Origin: DATCDE01 sp038252405
GTDB lineage: Bacteria; Actinomycetota; Actinomycetes; Prado026
Assembly: GCA_038252405.1 (NCBI GenBank)
Contig: JBBSAJ010000001.1
Location: forward strand, 62,001-126,000
Length of the DNA stretch: 64,000 nt
Direction of reading: 5' to 3'
How positions within the stretch are numbered: position 1 is the first letter of the stretch; each line of letters begins with the position of its first letter. The notes below the pieces were generated by a model, which worked only from the letters and a program-made list of their open reading frames with translations, was not told the DNA's origin and ran no database searches. Made by a program: the position numbers and the translations under genes. Below are positions 15,661 to 25,391 of this stretch, piece after piece.

Positions 15661-16776
15661 GTGCGCGAGTACCTGCTCACCACGTTCGTCGCGGCCGCGG
15701 TCACCTATCTGGTGGCCGGGCCGGTCCGGGCCGTCGCCGTCCGGTTCGGGGTGCTCGCCGAGGTGCGGGACCGGGACGTCCACGACGTGCCGATCCCCCG
15801 TCTCGGCGGGGTGGCCATGGTGGTCGGCCTGGGCGCGGCCCTGCTGGTCGCGAGCAAGATGCCCCTGCTGCGCAGCGTGTTCGCGACCGGGGACGAGCCC
15901 AAGGGCGTGCTGCTCGCCGCCGTGGTGATCTGCCTGATCGGCGTGGTGGACGACGTCTGGGGGCTGGACGCCATCACCAAGCTGGCCGGCCAGTCCCTGG
16001 CCGCCGGGCTCATGGCGTTGCAGGGCGTCCAGCTGCTGTGGCTGCCGGGGCCGGGGCAGACCATCGCGCTCGGACCCGCTGAGGGCACCCTGATCACCGT
16101 CCTGGTCGTCGTCGTGACGGTCAACGCGGTGAACTTCGTCGACGGCCTCGACGGTCTGGCCGCCGGCATCGTGGGGATCAGCGCGAGTGCGTTCTTCCTG
16201 TTCTCCTACCTGCTCTCGGTGCAGAACGCGATCGAGCGGGCGCTGACCCCCTCCCTCATCTCGGCGGTCCTCGCCGGGGTCTGCGCCGGGTTCCTCGTGC
16301 ACAACTTCAACCCGGCCCGCATCTTCATGGGCGACTCCGGCTCGATGGTCATCGGTCTGCTGCTCGCCGCGTCGTCGATCACGCTCACCGGGCGGCTGGA
16401 CCCGGCGTCGTACTCGGGTCTGAACCTGTTCCCCACCCTGCTGCCGCTGCTGCTTCCGTTCGCCGTCCTGGCCGTGCCGTTCCTGGACCTGGTGCTGGCC
16501 GTGGTGCGGCGGACCAGGGCCCGGCGCTCGCCGTTCGCCGCCGACAAGCAGCACCTGCACCACCGGCTGCTGGAGATCGGCCACTCGCACCGCCGGGCGG
16601 TCCTGATCATGTACGGCTGGACCGCGCTGCTGGCCTACCTCGCCGTGGGGCTGGCGTTCCTGCCGACCTGGCTGGCGCTGACCCTCGCGGCGGTCGCGTT
16701 CGCCGCGCTCGTGGTCGTCGTCCGTGGTCCGCGGCGGGCCGCGCGAGCCGCGGCGGGGCGGGTCGGCCGCGGATAG
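15661..16776 (+). CDS. wecA: Undecaprenyl-phosphate GlcNAc-1-phosphate transferase (WecA/Rfe family)
   Basis: Polytopic membrane enzyme that starts lipid-linked glycan assembly by moving GlcNAc-1-phosphate onto a polyprenyl phosphate carrier. The product is 371 residues with about 11 hydrophobic segments. Motifs are VDDVWGLD, NFVDGLDGLAAG, the HNFNPARIFMGDSGS loop and a His-rich HLHHRLLEIGHSH region near the C-terminus. It starts with GTG right after glyA. The position just before the ATP synthase genes matches rfe/wecA in Mycobacterium, where it starts the arabinogalactan linker. Confidence 0.9.
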   Translation: MREYLLTTFVAAAVTYLVAGPVRAVAVRFGVLAEVRDRDVHDVPIPRLGGVAMVVGLGAALLVASKMPLLRSVFATGDEPKGVLLAAVVICLIGVVDDVWGLDAITKLAGQSLAAGLMALQGVQLLWLPGPGQTIALGPAEGTLITVLVVVVTVNAVNFVDGLDGLAAGIVGISASAFFLFSYLLSVQNAIERALTPSLISAVLAGVCAGFLVHNFNPARIFMGDSGSMVIGLLLAASSITLTGRLDPASYSGLNLFPTLLPLLLPFAVLAVPFLDLVLAVVRRTRARRSPFAADKQHLHHRLLEIGHSHRRAVLIMYGWTALLAYLAVGLAFLPTWLALTLAAVAFAALVVVVRGPRRAARAAAGRVGRG

Positions 16777-16779
16777 CGG

Positions 16780-16785
16780 TAGCCT
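16780..16785 (+). promoter_or_regulatory. -10 box of a leaderless promoter (atpI-like)
   Basis: TAGCCT overlaps the end of wecA and ends 8 nt before the ATG at 16794. Confidence 0.55.
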
Positions 16786-16793
16786 CCTAGACC

Positions 16794-17204
16794 ATGCACG
16801 AGCACGACGCCTCGATCCTGCGCGCCGCCCTGATCCCGACCGTGGTGGTGGGGCTGCTGGCCGTGGTCGTCGCGGCGTTCGTCGGCGGGGGCAAGGCGGC
16901 GCTCGGCGCCGCCCTCGGCGTGCTCGTCGTCGTGGTGTTCTTCACGGTGGGCCTGGTCGTGGTCGGGCGGGCCTCGCGGGTCTCGGCGTACGCGGCCATG
17001 AACGCCGCGATCCTGACCTACCTGGTCAAGATCGGGGTGCTGTTCGCGTTCATCGTGGCGTTCAAGGACACCACGCTCTTCGACACCAAGGTGTTCGGCC
17101 TGACGATCGTCGTGTGCACCCTGGTCTGGACCGGGTTCGAGGTCCGCGGGTTCACCAGGCTGCAGATCCTCTACGTGGACCCGAAGGACGCCGACCGCCA
17201 CTAG
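16794..17204 (+). CDS. atpI: ATP synthase protein I-like membrane protein
   Basis: 136-residue protein with four predicted membrane helices (about 10-30, 37-58, 70-92 and 100-120) and a charged C-terminus. Position upstream of atpB and topology fit the AtpI family, small proteins thought to help c-ring assembly. It has its own leaderless start. Sequence similarity in this family is weak, so the call rests mainly on context and helix number. Confidence 0.65.
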   Translation: MHEHDASILRAALIPTVVVGLLAVVVAAFVGGGKAALGAALGVLVVVVFFTVGLVVVGRASRVSAYAAMNAAILTYLVKIGVLFAFIVAFKDTTLFDTKVFGLTIVVCTLVWTGFEVRGFTRLQILYVDPKDADRH

Positions 17205-17261
17205 GCCGCCGCGCGGGTGTTCAGACGGGATCCCGATTTCCGGCCGTCACCCGGCCGCTGA

Positions 17262-17267
17262 TAGGGT
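17262..17267 (+). promoter_or_regulatory. -10 box of a leaderless promoter (atpZ-like)
   Basis: TAGGGT ends 8 nt before the ATG at 17276. Confidence 0.5.
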
Positions 17268-17275
17268 CGGCCGCG

Positions 17276-17506
17276 ATGGAAGGGGAGCGCCAGGACGCCC
17301 CGCGGACGAGTTCCTCGACCGCGAACGCTGCCTGGTCGATCATCAGCTATCTGCTCTCAGGCATCCTCGTCTGGGGTGGTCTGGGGTGGTTGATCGACCG
17401 GTGGCGCGGGGGTGGCCCGGTCTTCTTTCCCATCGGCGTCCTGGTGGGCGTCGTCGCAGCCTTGTATCTCGTGTTCGTCCGCATCCACAGCACGGACGGT
17501 CAATGA
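17276..17506 (+). CDS. AtpZ/AtpI-family small membrane protein
   Basis: 76 residues with two membrane helices (about 18-38 and 49-70) joined by a short loop (LIDRWRGGGPVFF). The second helix carries the glycine-rich pattern PIGVLVGVVAALYLVF typical of the AtpZ/AtpI family. It lies between the longer atpI-like gene and atpB. Two different AtpI-like genes in a row is a less common arrangement; both have their own -10 box. Confidence 0.75.
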   Translation: MEGERQDAPRTSSSTANAAWSIISYLLSGILVWGGLGWLIDRWRGGGPVFFPIGVLVGVVAALYLVFVRIHSTDGQ

Positions 17507-17531
17507 CGACCGCCACCCGGAGGTACTCCGC

Positions 17532-18359
17532 GTGATCAGCGCCGCCGCCGTCACCCTCTCCGAGGGGGGCTGCCACCTCGGGTCCGGATGCGGGTTCCCG
17601 GCCCCCGACGCCGGAATCTTCCAGTTCGATCCCTACGCGTCCTTCACCCTGTTCGGGATCACCTTCGACATCACCAAGTCGTCGCTGCTGGTGATCCTCG
17701 GGGCGGCCCTGATCGTCGTGTTCTTCCTGGTGGCCTTCGCCCGGCCGCGGCTCGTGCCGCGTCCCGTGCAGAACGTCGGCGAGATGGGCTACCTGTTCAT
17801 CCGGGACCAGATCGCCCGCGACGTCATCGGCAAGGAGGGGGACAAGTTCGTCCCGTTCCTCGGGTCGCTGTTCTTCTTCGTCTGGATCATGAACATCTTC
17901 GGGATCATCCCGCTGGCGCAGTTCCCGCCGATGTCCCGGTTCGCGTTCCCGGTGACCCTCGCGGTGATGGTCTGGGTGCTCTACATGTACCTCGGGCTGA
18001 AGCACCAGGGGCCGGTCAAGTTCTTCACGAACATGATGTTCCCGCCCGGGATCCCCAAGCCGATCTACGTGATCCTCGCGCCGATCGAGCTGATCTCGAA
18101 CATCCTGGTCCGGCCGTTCACGCTCGCCGTCCGTCTGTTCGCCAACATGTTCGCGGGGCACCTGCTGCTCACGGTGTTCACCGTGGGCGCCTGGTACCTG
18201 CTCTCGCCGTCCCTGATCGGGGCCCTCGGCTCGGCGACCTCGTTCCTCGTGACGGTCATCCTCACCGGGTTCGAGATGCTGATCCAGGCCTTGCAGGCGT
18301 TCATCTTCACCCTGCTCACCGCCGTCTACATCTCCGGTTCGCTGCACGCCGAGCACTGA
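17532..18359 (+). CDS. atpB: ATP synthase F0 subunit a
   Basis: Membrane subunit forming the proton half-channels against the c-ring; 275 residues. The essential arginine is R201 in VRLFANMFAGH. Several hydrophobic helices follow, with the final one containing QALQAFIFTLLTAVY. The GTG at 17532 has ggagg 9 nt upstream; an upstream extension of the frame is ignored. First structural gene of an eight-gene operon (a, c, b, delta, alpha, gamma, beta, epsilon). Confidence 0.95.
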   Translation: MISAAAVTLSEGGCHLGSGCGFPAPDAGIFQFDPYASFTLFGITFDITKSSLLVILGAALIVVFFLVAFARPRLVPRPVQNVGEMGYLFIRDQIARDVIGKEGDKFVPFLGSLFFFVWIMNIFGIIPLAQFPPMSRFAFPVTLAVMVWVLYMYLGLKHQGPVKFFTNMMFPPGIPKPIYVILAPIELISNILVRPFTLAVRLFANMFAGHLLLTVFTVGAWYLLSPSLIGALGSATSFLVTVILTGFEMLIQALQAFIFTLLTAVYISGSLHAEH

Positions 18360-18383
18360 CGCGCAGCATCGCTTCACCCCGCC

Positions 18384-18406
18384 CCCCGTCGGAACAGCCG
18401 GCGGGG
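18384..18406 (+). promoter_or_regulatory. 9-bp hairpin upstream of the atpE ribosome site
   Basis: ccccgtcgg (18384-18392) pairs with ccggcgggg (18398-18406), including one U-G pair, around loop aacag. It ends a few bases before the gaagga ribosome site of atpE. Because subunit c is needed in many copies, a structure here that stabilises or processes the mRNA is plausible. Confidence 0.4.
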
Positions 18407-18425
18407 ACGACACGAAGGACACGCA

Positions 18426-18656
18426 ATGATCAACCTCCTCGCCGCGATCAGCGGCTCGATCGGCTCGATCGGGTACGGCCTCGCGGCCATCGGCCCCGGC
18501 ATCGGCATCGGCATCATCTTCGGCCAGGGTGTCCAGGCGATCGCCCGGCAGCCGGAGGCCTACGGCGTGATCCGGCAGAACATGCTGCTGGGCTTCGCGC
18601 TGGCCGAGGCGCTGGCCCTCATCGGCTTCGTGGTCCCGTTCGTCTACGGCACCTGA
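18426..18656 (+). CDS. atpE: ATP synthase F0 subunit c
   Basis: Proteolipid of the rotary ring, 76 residues, two helices with the polar loop RQPEAYG. The proton-binding carboxylate is E61 (FALAEALALIGF). The residues around it do not show the usual sodium-binding pattern, so it is proton type. The N-terminal helix carries the GxGxGxG packing motif (GPGIGIGIIFG). In mycobacteria this helix pair is the bedaquiline site. Confidence 0.95.
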   Translation: MINLLAAISGSIGSIGYGLAAIGPGIGIGIIFGQGVQAIARQPEAYGVIRQNMLLGFALAEALALIGFVVPFVYGT

Positions 18657-18693
18657 CCGAGGCCGCAGCCATCACCACGAAGGGCGGAGCCAC

Positions 18694-19242
18694 GTGATCC
18701 ACCTCGCGAGCGAAGCGACCAACCCCAACGTCCTGCGGTTGCCGTTGGACGAGCTCATCATCGGCACGGTCGCCTTCTTCATCGTGTTCTTCGTGCTGGC
18801 CAAGTTCGCCTTCCCGAACATCAAGAAGACCCTGGCCGAGCGGGTCGACAAGATCGAAGGTGGCATGGCCCGGGCCGACCAGGCCCAGGCCGAGGCGAAC
18901 GCGCTGCTCGAGCAGTACCGGCAGCAGCTCGCGCAGGCTCGCAACGAGGCGGCCGAGATCCGGGCCCAGGCCCAGGCCGACCGGCAGGCCATCGTCGAGC
19001 AGGCGCGGGTCGAGGCGACGGCGGCGGCCGAGCAGGTCACCGCACGGGCGCAGGCGCAGCTCGCGGCCGACCAGCAGCAGATGCGCACCGACCTCATCCG
19101 TGAGGTCGGGTCGCTCTCGGTGAACCTCGCGGGCAAGATCGTCGGCGAGTCGCTGACCGACGACGCCCGGGTCAGCGCGACGGTAGACCGGTTCATCGTC
19201 GACCTCGAGCAGCTGTCCACCTCCACGGCGGAGCCGGTCTGA
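18694..19242 (+). CDS. atpF: ATP synthase F0 subunit b
   Basis: Peripheral stalk subunit, 182 residues. One membrane helix near residues 22-42 is followed by a long coiled coil rich in Ala, Gln, Glu and Arg (about 45-130). Only one b gene is present, and it is not fused to delta, unlike in Mycobacterium. Its stop shares a base with the atpH ATG. Confidence 0.95.
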   Translation: MIHLASEATNPNVLRLPLDELIIGTVAFFIVFFVLAKFAFPNIKKTLAERVDKIEGGMARADQAQAEANALLEQYRQQLAQARNEAAEIRAQAQADRQAIVEQARVEATAAAEQVTARAQAQLAADQQQMRTDLIREVGSLSVNLAGKIVGESLTDDARVSATVDRFIVDLEQLSTSTAEPV

Positions 19243-20057
19243 TGCTCGGGGCCAGCCGACGTTCCCTCGACGAGGCCCGCGAGGCGCTGACCGCGCGCTC
19301 GCAGGCCGACGGCACCGCGGGCTATCCCAAGCTGGCCACCGAGCTGTTCTCGGTGGCCCGGCTGCTCGACGACAACCTCGAGCTGCGGCGGGTGCTGTCC
19401 GACAGCGGCACCGACCTCGGCCGGCGCAGCGCGCTGGTCAAGGAGCTGTTCACCGGGAAGCTGACGGGGGGCGCCGTCGAGGTCGTCGTGGACGTCGTCG
19501 GGCGGCGCTGGTCGGAGGCCAACGACCTCGCCGACGCCGTTGAGGCGCTGGGCGCCCAGGCGCTGTTCCTGGCGGCGGAGGCGGACGGCAGCCTCGACAC
19601 CGTCGAGGACGAGCTGTACCGCCTGTCGCGGGTCGCCCAGGGCAGCGTGGAGCTGCGGACCACGATGTCCGACCGCTGGCTGCCGGCCGAGCGCAAGGTT
19701 GCGGTCGTGCGCGACCTGCTCGGCGGACGGGTGGCCGCGGCCACCCAGGTCGCCGTGGAGCAGGTGGTGGCCAGCCCGCGTGGCCGCCGGCTCGAGGACG
19801 CCCTGACCGAGCTGGCCCGGCTGGCCTCCGACCGTCACGGCGAGGTCATGGCCGAGGTGCACGTGGCCACCCCGATGACCGGCGAGCAGCCGGCCCGGCT
19901 GGCGGCCGCGCTGACCCGGATCTACGGCCGACCGGTCCGCATCGCCCAGGTCGTCGAGCCCGACCTGATCGGCGGGGTGAGGGTCGTCGTCGGTGACGAG
20001 GTCATCGACGGCACCGTCGCCCGCAGGCTCGAACAGGCCCGGCAGCAGCTGGCCTGA
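19242..20057 (+). CDS. atpH: ATP synthase F1 subunit delta
   Basis: Connects the peripheral stalk to the alpha3beta3 head; 271 residues, about 90 longer than the E. coli protein, as usual in actinobacteria that keep b and delta separate. The C-terminal portion (VRIAQVVEPDLIGGVRVVVGDEVIDGT) is the conserved delta signature. Begins on the last base of the atpF stop. Confidence 0.95.
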   Translation: MLGASRRSLDEAREALTARSQADGTAGYPKLATELFSVARLLDDNLELRRVLSDSGTDLGRRSALVKELFTGKLTGGAVEVVVDVVGRRWSEANDLADAVEALGAQALFLAAEADGSLDTVEDELYRLSRVAQGSVELRTTMSDRWLPAERKVAVVRDLLGGRVAAATQVAVEQVVASPRGRRLEDALTELARLASDRHGEVMAEVHVATPMTGEQPARLAAALTRIYGRPVRIAQVVEPDLIGGVRVVVGDEVIDGTVARRLEQARQQLA

Positions 20058-20136
20058 TGACCCCGTCCACCACGACCATGACCCGAACCGATCGCCCGGG
20101 GCACACACGGGCGCCGAGCAAGAGAGCAGGGAAGCA

Positions 20137-21774
20137 ATGGCCGAGCTGACGATCCGTCCGGACGAGATCCGGGCCGCGATCGAGCGGAACGTCGAGGCGT
20201 ACGCGCCCGAGACCGCTCGCGAGGAGGTCGGGCGGGTCATGGAGACCGGCGACGGCATCGCCCGCGTCGAGGGCCTGCACTCGGCCATGACGAACGAGCT
20301 GCTGGAGTTCGAGGGTGGCCTGCTCGGCCTGGCCCTGAACCTCGACATCCGCGAGATCGGCGTCGTGCTGCTCGGCGACGGGTCGAAGATCGAAGAGGGG
20401 CAGGCGGTCCGCCGGACCGGCGAGATCCTCTCGGTCCCGGTCGGCGACGGCTACCTCGGCCGGGTCGTCGACCCGCTGGGCAACCCGATCGACGGCAAGG
20501 GCGAGATCGTCGCCGAGACCCGCCGGGCCCTGGAGCTGCAGGCGCCGTCCGTCGTGCAGCGGCAGCCGGTGAAGGAGCCGATGCAGACCGGCATCAAGGC
20601 GATCGACGCGATGACCGCGATCGGCCGTGGTCAGCGGCAGCTGATCATCGGCGACCGGCAGACAGGCAAGACCGCGGTCGCGATCGACACGATCATCAAC
20701 CAGCGGGGCAACTGGGCCTCCGGTGACCCGACCCGCCAGGTCAAGTGCATCTACGTGGCCATCGGGCAGAAGGGGTCCACGATCGCGGCGGTCCGCGGCG
20801 CGCTCGAGGACGCCGGCGCGATGGACTACACCACCATCGTTGCGGCCCCGGCGTCCGACCCGGCCGGCTTCAAGTACCTCGCCCCGTACACGGGTTCTGC
20901 CATCGGCCAGCACTGGATGTATCAGGGCCAGCACGTCCTGATCATCTTCGACGACCTGTCCAAGCAGGCCGAGGCCTACCGCGCTGTCTCACTGCTGCTG
21001 CGCCGGCCGCCGGGCCGCGAGGCCTACCCCGGGGACGTCTTCTACCTGCACTCCCGGCTGCTCGAGCGCTGCGCGAAGCTGTCCGAGGACATGGGCGGCG
21101 GCTCCATGACCGGCTTGCCGATCATCGAGACCAAGGCCAACGACGTGTCGGCGTACATCCCGACCAACGTCATCTCGATCACCGACGGCCAGTGCTTCCT
21201 CGAGTCGGACCTGTTCAACTCCGGCGTCCGGCCGGCGATCAACGTCGGGATCTCGGTCTCCCGGGTCGGTGGCTCGGCGCAGGTCAAGGCCATGCGGAAG
21301 GTGGCCGGCCGGCTGCGCCTGGAGCTCGCCCAGTACCGCGAGCTCGAGGCGTTCTCGGCGTTCGGCTCCGACCTGGACGCCGCGTCGAAGGCGCAGCTGG
21401 AGCGCGGTGCTCGGCTGGTCGAGCTGCTCAAGCAGCCCCAGTACACGCCGTTCCCGATGGAGCAGGAGGTCGTCTCGGTGTGGGCCGGCACGACCGGCAA
21501 GCTGGACGAGGTGCCGGTCGAGGACGTCCGCCGCTTCGAGTCGGAGTTCCTGGAGTTCCTCGGCCGTGAGGGCGCCGGAGTGCTGGCGGCGATCGCGTCG
21601 TCCAAGGACCTCCCCGACGAGACGGTCGGCCTGCTCGAGCGGGCCATGACGGCGTTCAAGGCGCAGTTCACGACCAGCTCGGGCGAGCTGCTGGTCAAGG
21701 ACGAGCCGGTCGCGGCCCTGACGGAGGAGGACGTCGACCACGAGAAGATCACCCGTCGCGTCCGCCAGGCCTGA
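20137..21774 (+). CDS. atpA: ATP synthase F1 subunit alpha
   Basis: Non-catalytic nucleotide-binding subunit, 545 residues. Walker A GDRQTGKT lies at 172-179, and the family signature with the Arg finger (PAINVGISVSRVG) is in the C-terminal third. About 35 C-terminal residues beyond the E. coli end are charged; such an extension in mycobacteria suppresses ATP hydrolysis. The ATG at 20137 follows a gcagggaag ribosome site. Confidence 0.95.
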   Translation: MAELTIRPDEIRAAIERNVEAYAPETAREEVGRVMETGDGIARVEGLHSAMTNELLEFEGGLLGLALNLDIREIGVVLLGDGSKIEEGQAVRRTGEILSVPVGDGYLGRVVDPLGNPIDGKGEIVAETRRALELQAPSVVQRQPVKEPMQTGIKAIDAMTAIGRGQRQLIIGDRQTGKTAVAIDTIINQRGNWASGDPTRQVKCIYVAIGQKGSTIAAVRGALEDAGAMDYTTIVAAPASDPAGFKYLAPYTGSAIGQHWMYQGQHVLIIFDDLSKQAEAYRAVSLLLRRPPGREAYPGDVFYLHSRLLERCAKLSEDMGGGSMTGLPIIETKANDVSAYIPTNVISITDGQCFLESDLFNSGVRPAINVGISVSRVGGSAQVKAMRKVAGRLRLELAQYRELEAFSAFGSDLDAASKAQLERGARLVELLKQPQYTPFPMEQEVVSVWAGTTGKLDEVPVEDVRRFESEFLEFLGREGAGVLAAIASSKDLPDETVGLLERAMTAFKAQFTTSSGELLVKDEPVAALTEEDVDHEKITRRVRQA

Positions 21775-21807
21775 TGCCGGGTCCAGTGAAGGAAGGGGTC
21801 TGATCGC

Positions 21808-22767
21808 ATGGGAGCCCAGCTGCGGGTCTACCGCCGCCGGATCCGCTCGGTGCAGTCGACCAAGAAGATCACCAAGGCGATGGAGCTCATCGCCGCGTCG
21901 CGGATCGTCAAGTCGCAGCAGCGGCTGGACGCCGCCCGGCCATACACCCGGGAGCTCGTGCGGGCCATCACGGCTGCCGTCTCGCACGCCGCGATGGTGG
22001 GCAACCATCCACTGACCGCGCAGGCGCGGCTGCGGCAGCGGGCCGCCGTCCTGGTGATCAGCTCCGACCGTGGGCTGGCCGGCGCCTACGCGTCCAACGC
22101 CATCAAGGAGGGCGAGGCGCTCACCAACCTGCTGCGGGCCGAGGGCAAGGATGTCGTGCCCTTCCTCGTGGGGCGTAAGGCGGTCAACTTCTACCGGTTC
22201 CGCAACCGCGAGGTCCGCCAGTCGTGGACCGGCTTCACCGAGGCGCCGCAGTACCACCATGCGCAGGAGATCGCCGCTGCGCTGCTCGAGCTGTTCCTGC
22301 TGCGCACCGAGGACGGCGGCGCCGACGAGATCCACATCGTGGGCACCCAGTTCGTCAACACCGTCGTGCAGCGGACGTCGGCGAACCGGGTGCTCCCGCT
22401 GGAGGTCGTCGAGGAGGTCGTGCCCCTCGGTGTCCCCGACGCGGACGCCGACCCGCACCTGCCGGGCCGCCAGGAGCGCGAGATCTTCCCGCTGTACGAC
22501 TTCGAGCCGTCGGCCGACGCCGTGCTGGACGCGCTGCTGCCCCGGTACGTGGCGAACGTCATCTACACCACGCTGCTGAACAGCGCGGCGTCGGAGCACG
22601 CAGCCCGTCGGCGGGCGATGAAGTCCGCCACGGACAACGCCGAAGAGCTCATCCGGTCGCTGACCCGCCAGGCCAACCAGGCCCGGCAGTCGGAGATCAC
22701 CCAGGAGATCAGTGAGATCGTCGGTGGCGCGGACGCGCTCGCCGCAGCCGCAGCAGGGAGTGAGTGA
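21808..22767 (+). CDS. atpG: ATP synthase F1 subunit gamma
   Basis: Central rotor shaft, 319 residues. The N-terminal helix (RIRSVQSTKKITKAMELIAASRI) and the C-terminal helix (SATDNAEELIRSLTRQANQARQ) form the coiled coil inside the head. The middle domain is extended relative to E. coli, a trait of actinobacterial gamma subunits. A ggaagggg site precedes the ATG. Confidence 0.95.
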   Translation: MGAQLRVYRRRIRSVQSTKKITKAMELIAASRIVKSQQRLDAARPYTRELVRAITAAVSHAAMVGNHPLTAQARLRQRAAVLVISSDRGLAGAYASNAIKEGEALTNLLRAEGKDVVPFLVGRKAVNFYRFRNREVRQSWTGFTEAPQYHHAQEIAAALLELFLLRTEDGGADEIHIVGTQFVNTVVQRTSANRVLPLEVVEEVVPLGVPDADADPHLPGRQEREIFPLYDFEPSADAVLDALLPRYVANVIYTTLLNSAASEHAARRRAMKSATDNAEELIRSLTRQANQARQSEITQEISEIVGGADALAAAAAGSE

Positions 22768-22771
22768 GACC

Positions 22772-24238
<1,467 letters not shown>

Positions 24239-24239
24239 C

Positions 24240-24629
24240 ATGGCCGAGCTCAACGTCAAGATCGTCGCGGCCGACCGGCAGATCTGGCAGGGCCCGGCCA
24301 CGATGGTCGTGGTCAAGACGGTCGAGGGCGAGATCGGCATCATGCCCGGACACGAGCCGGTGCTGGCCCTCCTCGTCGACGGGGTCGTCCGGGTCCACCT
24401 GGTGGACGGTGAGCGGCAGATCGCCGCCGTCCACCAGGGGTTCTTCTCGGTGGACTCCGACAATGTCGCGATCCTGGCCGAGACCGCCGAGCTCGCGTCC
24501 GAGATCGACGTCAAGCGGGCCGAGGCGGCGCTGGAGCGGGCGAAGGCCGCGGGGGAGACCGACGAGGCGGCGGTGCAGCGGGCCGAGGTCCGGCTCCGCG
24601 CAGCCGCCCACCCCGTCCCGCACACCTAA
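24240..24629 (+). CDS. atpC: ATP synthase F1 subunit epsilon
   Basis: Inhibitory and coupling subunit, 129 residues. The N-terminal beta-sandwich contains GEIGIMPGHEPVLALL, and the two C-terminal helices (ASEIDVKRAEAALERAKA) are complete. Last gene of the operon; a 107-bp mirrored repeat starts 3 bp after the stop and may serve as a two-way terminator against the convergent adenosyltransferase gene. Confidence 0.95.
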   Translation: MAELNVKIVAADRQIWQGPATMVVVKTVEGEIGIMPGHEPVLALLVDGVVRVHLVDGERQIAAVHQGFFSVDSDNVAILAETAELASEIDVKRAEAALERAKAAGETDEAAVQRAEVRLRAAAHPVPHT

Positions 24630-24632
24630 TCC

Positions 24633-24739
24633 GCATGAAGGGCACCTTCTGTGCGCACTGCCGCACAAAGGCGCCCTTCATCGGTGCGGCATGAGGGGTG
24701 GACTGTTGCGGCCTTGCGCACAGAAGGTGCCCTTCATGC
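24633..24739. repeat. Mirrored pair of palindromic repeat units (107 bp)
   Basis: Two units face each other. The outer stem gaagggcaccttctgtgcgca on the left is exactly complementary to the right end. Each arm is itself palindromic (gaagg-gca-ccttc), and the inner part has another ATGAAGGG/CCCTTCAT-like pair. Read on the minus strand it aligns end to end with the element at 34990-35095. It fills the gap between convergent atpC and the adenosyltransferase gene. Confidence 0.85.
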
Positions 24740-24755
24740 AAGAAGGGGGTGGGGG

Positions 24756-25343
24756 TCAGGTGCGGGTGGCGCCGGGCTGCCAGAGCACGTCGCCGTCGCC
24801 TCCTGCCGCCGGGGTGTTGGCCACCCGGGACAGGATGAACAGCAGGTCCGAGAGCCGGTTGAGGTAGCGCGCGGTCAGCGGGTTCATGGTGTCCGCGTAC
24901 GTCTCCAACGCCGTCCAGGTCGAACGTTCGGCGCGGCGGACCACCGTGCGAGCCACGTGCAGCAGCGCCGTCCCCGCCGTGCCGCCCGGCAGCACGAACG
25001 AGCGCAGCGTGGGCAGCGGCTCGTTGTAGGTGTCGCAGGCGCGCTCGAGCCGGTCGACGTACTCGGGTTCGACCCGCAGCGGCGGGAACTTCGGGTCCGG
25101 GACGACGGGCGTGCACAGGTCGGCGCCCACGTCGAACAGCTCGTTTTGGATCCGCAGCAGCAGCGCGCGGACGGCGTCGGGCAGCCCGCCCAGGGCCAGC
25201 GCCACCCCGAGGGCGGTGTTCGCCTCGTCCACGTCGGCGTAGGCCACCAGCCGGGGGTCGGTCTTGGACGTGCGGCTCAGGTCGCCGAGTGCGGTGGTGC
25301 CGTCGTCGCCGGTGCGGGTGTAGATGCGCGTGAGGTTGACCAC
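24756..25343 (-). CDS. ATP:cob(I)alamin adenosyltransferase (PduO type)
   Basis: Transfers the adenosyl group of ATP to cob(I)alamin, giving coenzyme B12; 195 residues. The N-terminal signature TRTGDDGTTALGD and the later FVLPGGT and HVARTVVRRAER (containing the catalytic Arg region) are clear. It supplies the cofactor of the two mutases at 28.4 and 61.0 kb. Start GTG at 25343 lies 6 nt behind a TAGGCT box; it is divergent from murA across only 48 bp. Confidence 0.92.
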   Translation of the reverse strand: MVNLTRIYTRTGDDGTTALGDLSRTSKTDPRLVAYADVDEANTALGVALALGGLPDAVRALLLRIQNELFDVGADLCTPVVPDPKFPPLRVEPEYVDRLERACDTYNEPLPTLRSFVLPGGTAGTALLHVARTVVRRAERSTWTALETYADTMNPLTARYLNRLSDLLFILSRVANTPAAGGDGDVLWQPGATRT

Positions 25344-25349
25344 GCCACG

Positions 25350-25355
25350 AGCCTA
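25350..25355 (-). promoter_or_regulatory. -10 box of a leaderless promoter (adenosyltransferase)
   Basis: On the minus strand TAGGCT ends 6 nt before the GTG at 25343. Confidence 0.6.
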
Positions 25356-25379
25356 AGCCTCGGCCGGACCCGGCCGCCC

Positions 25380-25385
25380 TACCCT
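25380..25385 (+). promoter_or_regulatory. -10 box of a leaderless promoter (murA)
   Basis: TACCCT ends 6 nt before the GTG at 25392. With the box at 25350-25355 it makes a divergent pair of leaderless starts within 48 bp. Confidence 0.6.
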
Positions 25386-25391
25386 GGCCTG

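Noticed and set aside
14311..16590. 759-codon minus-strand frame opposite glyA and wecA
   Set aside because: Shadow frame rich in Gly, Arg, Asp and His with no motif; both plus-strand genes have complete active sites.
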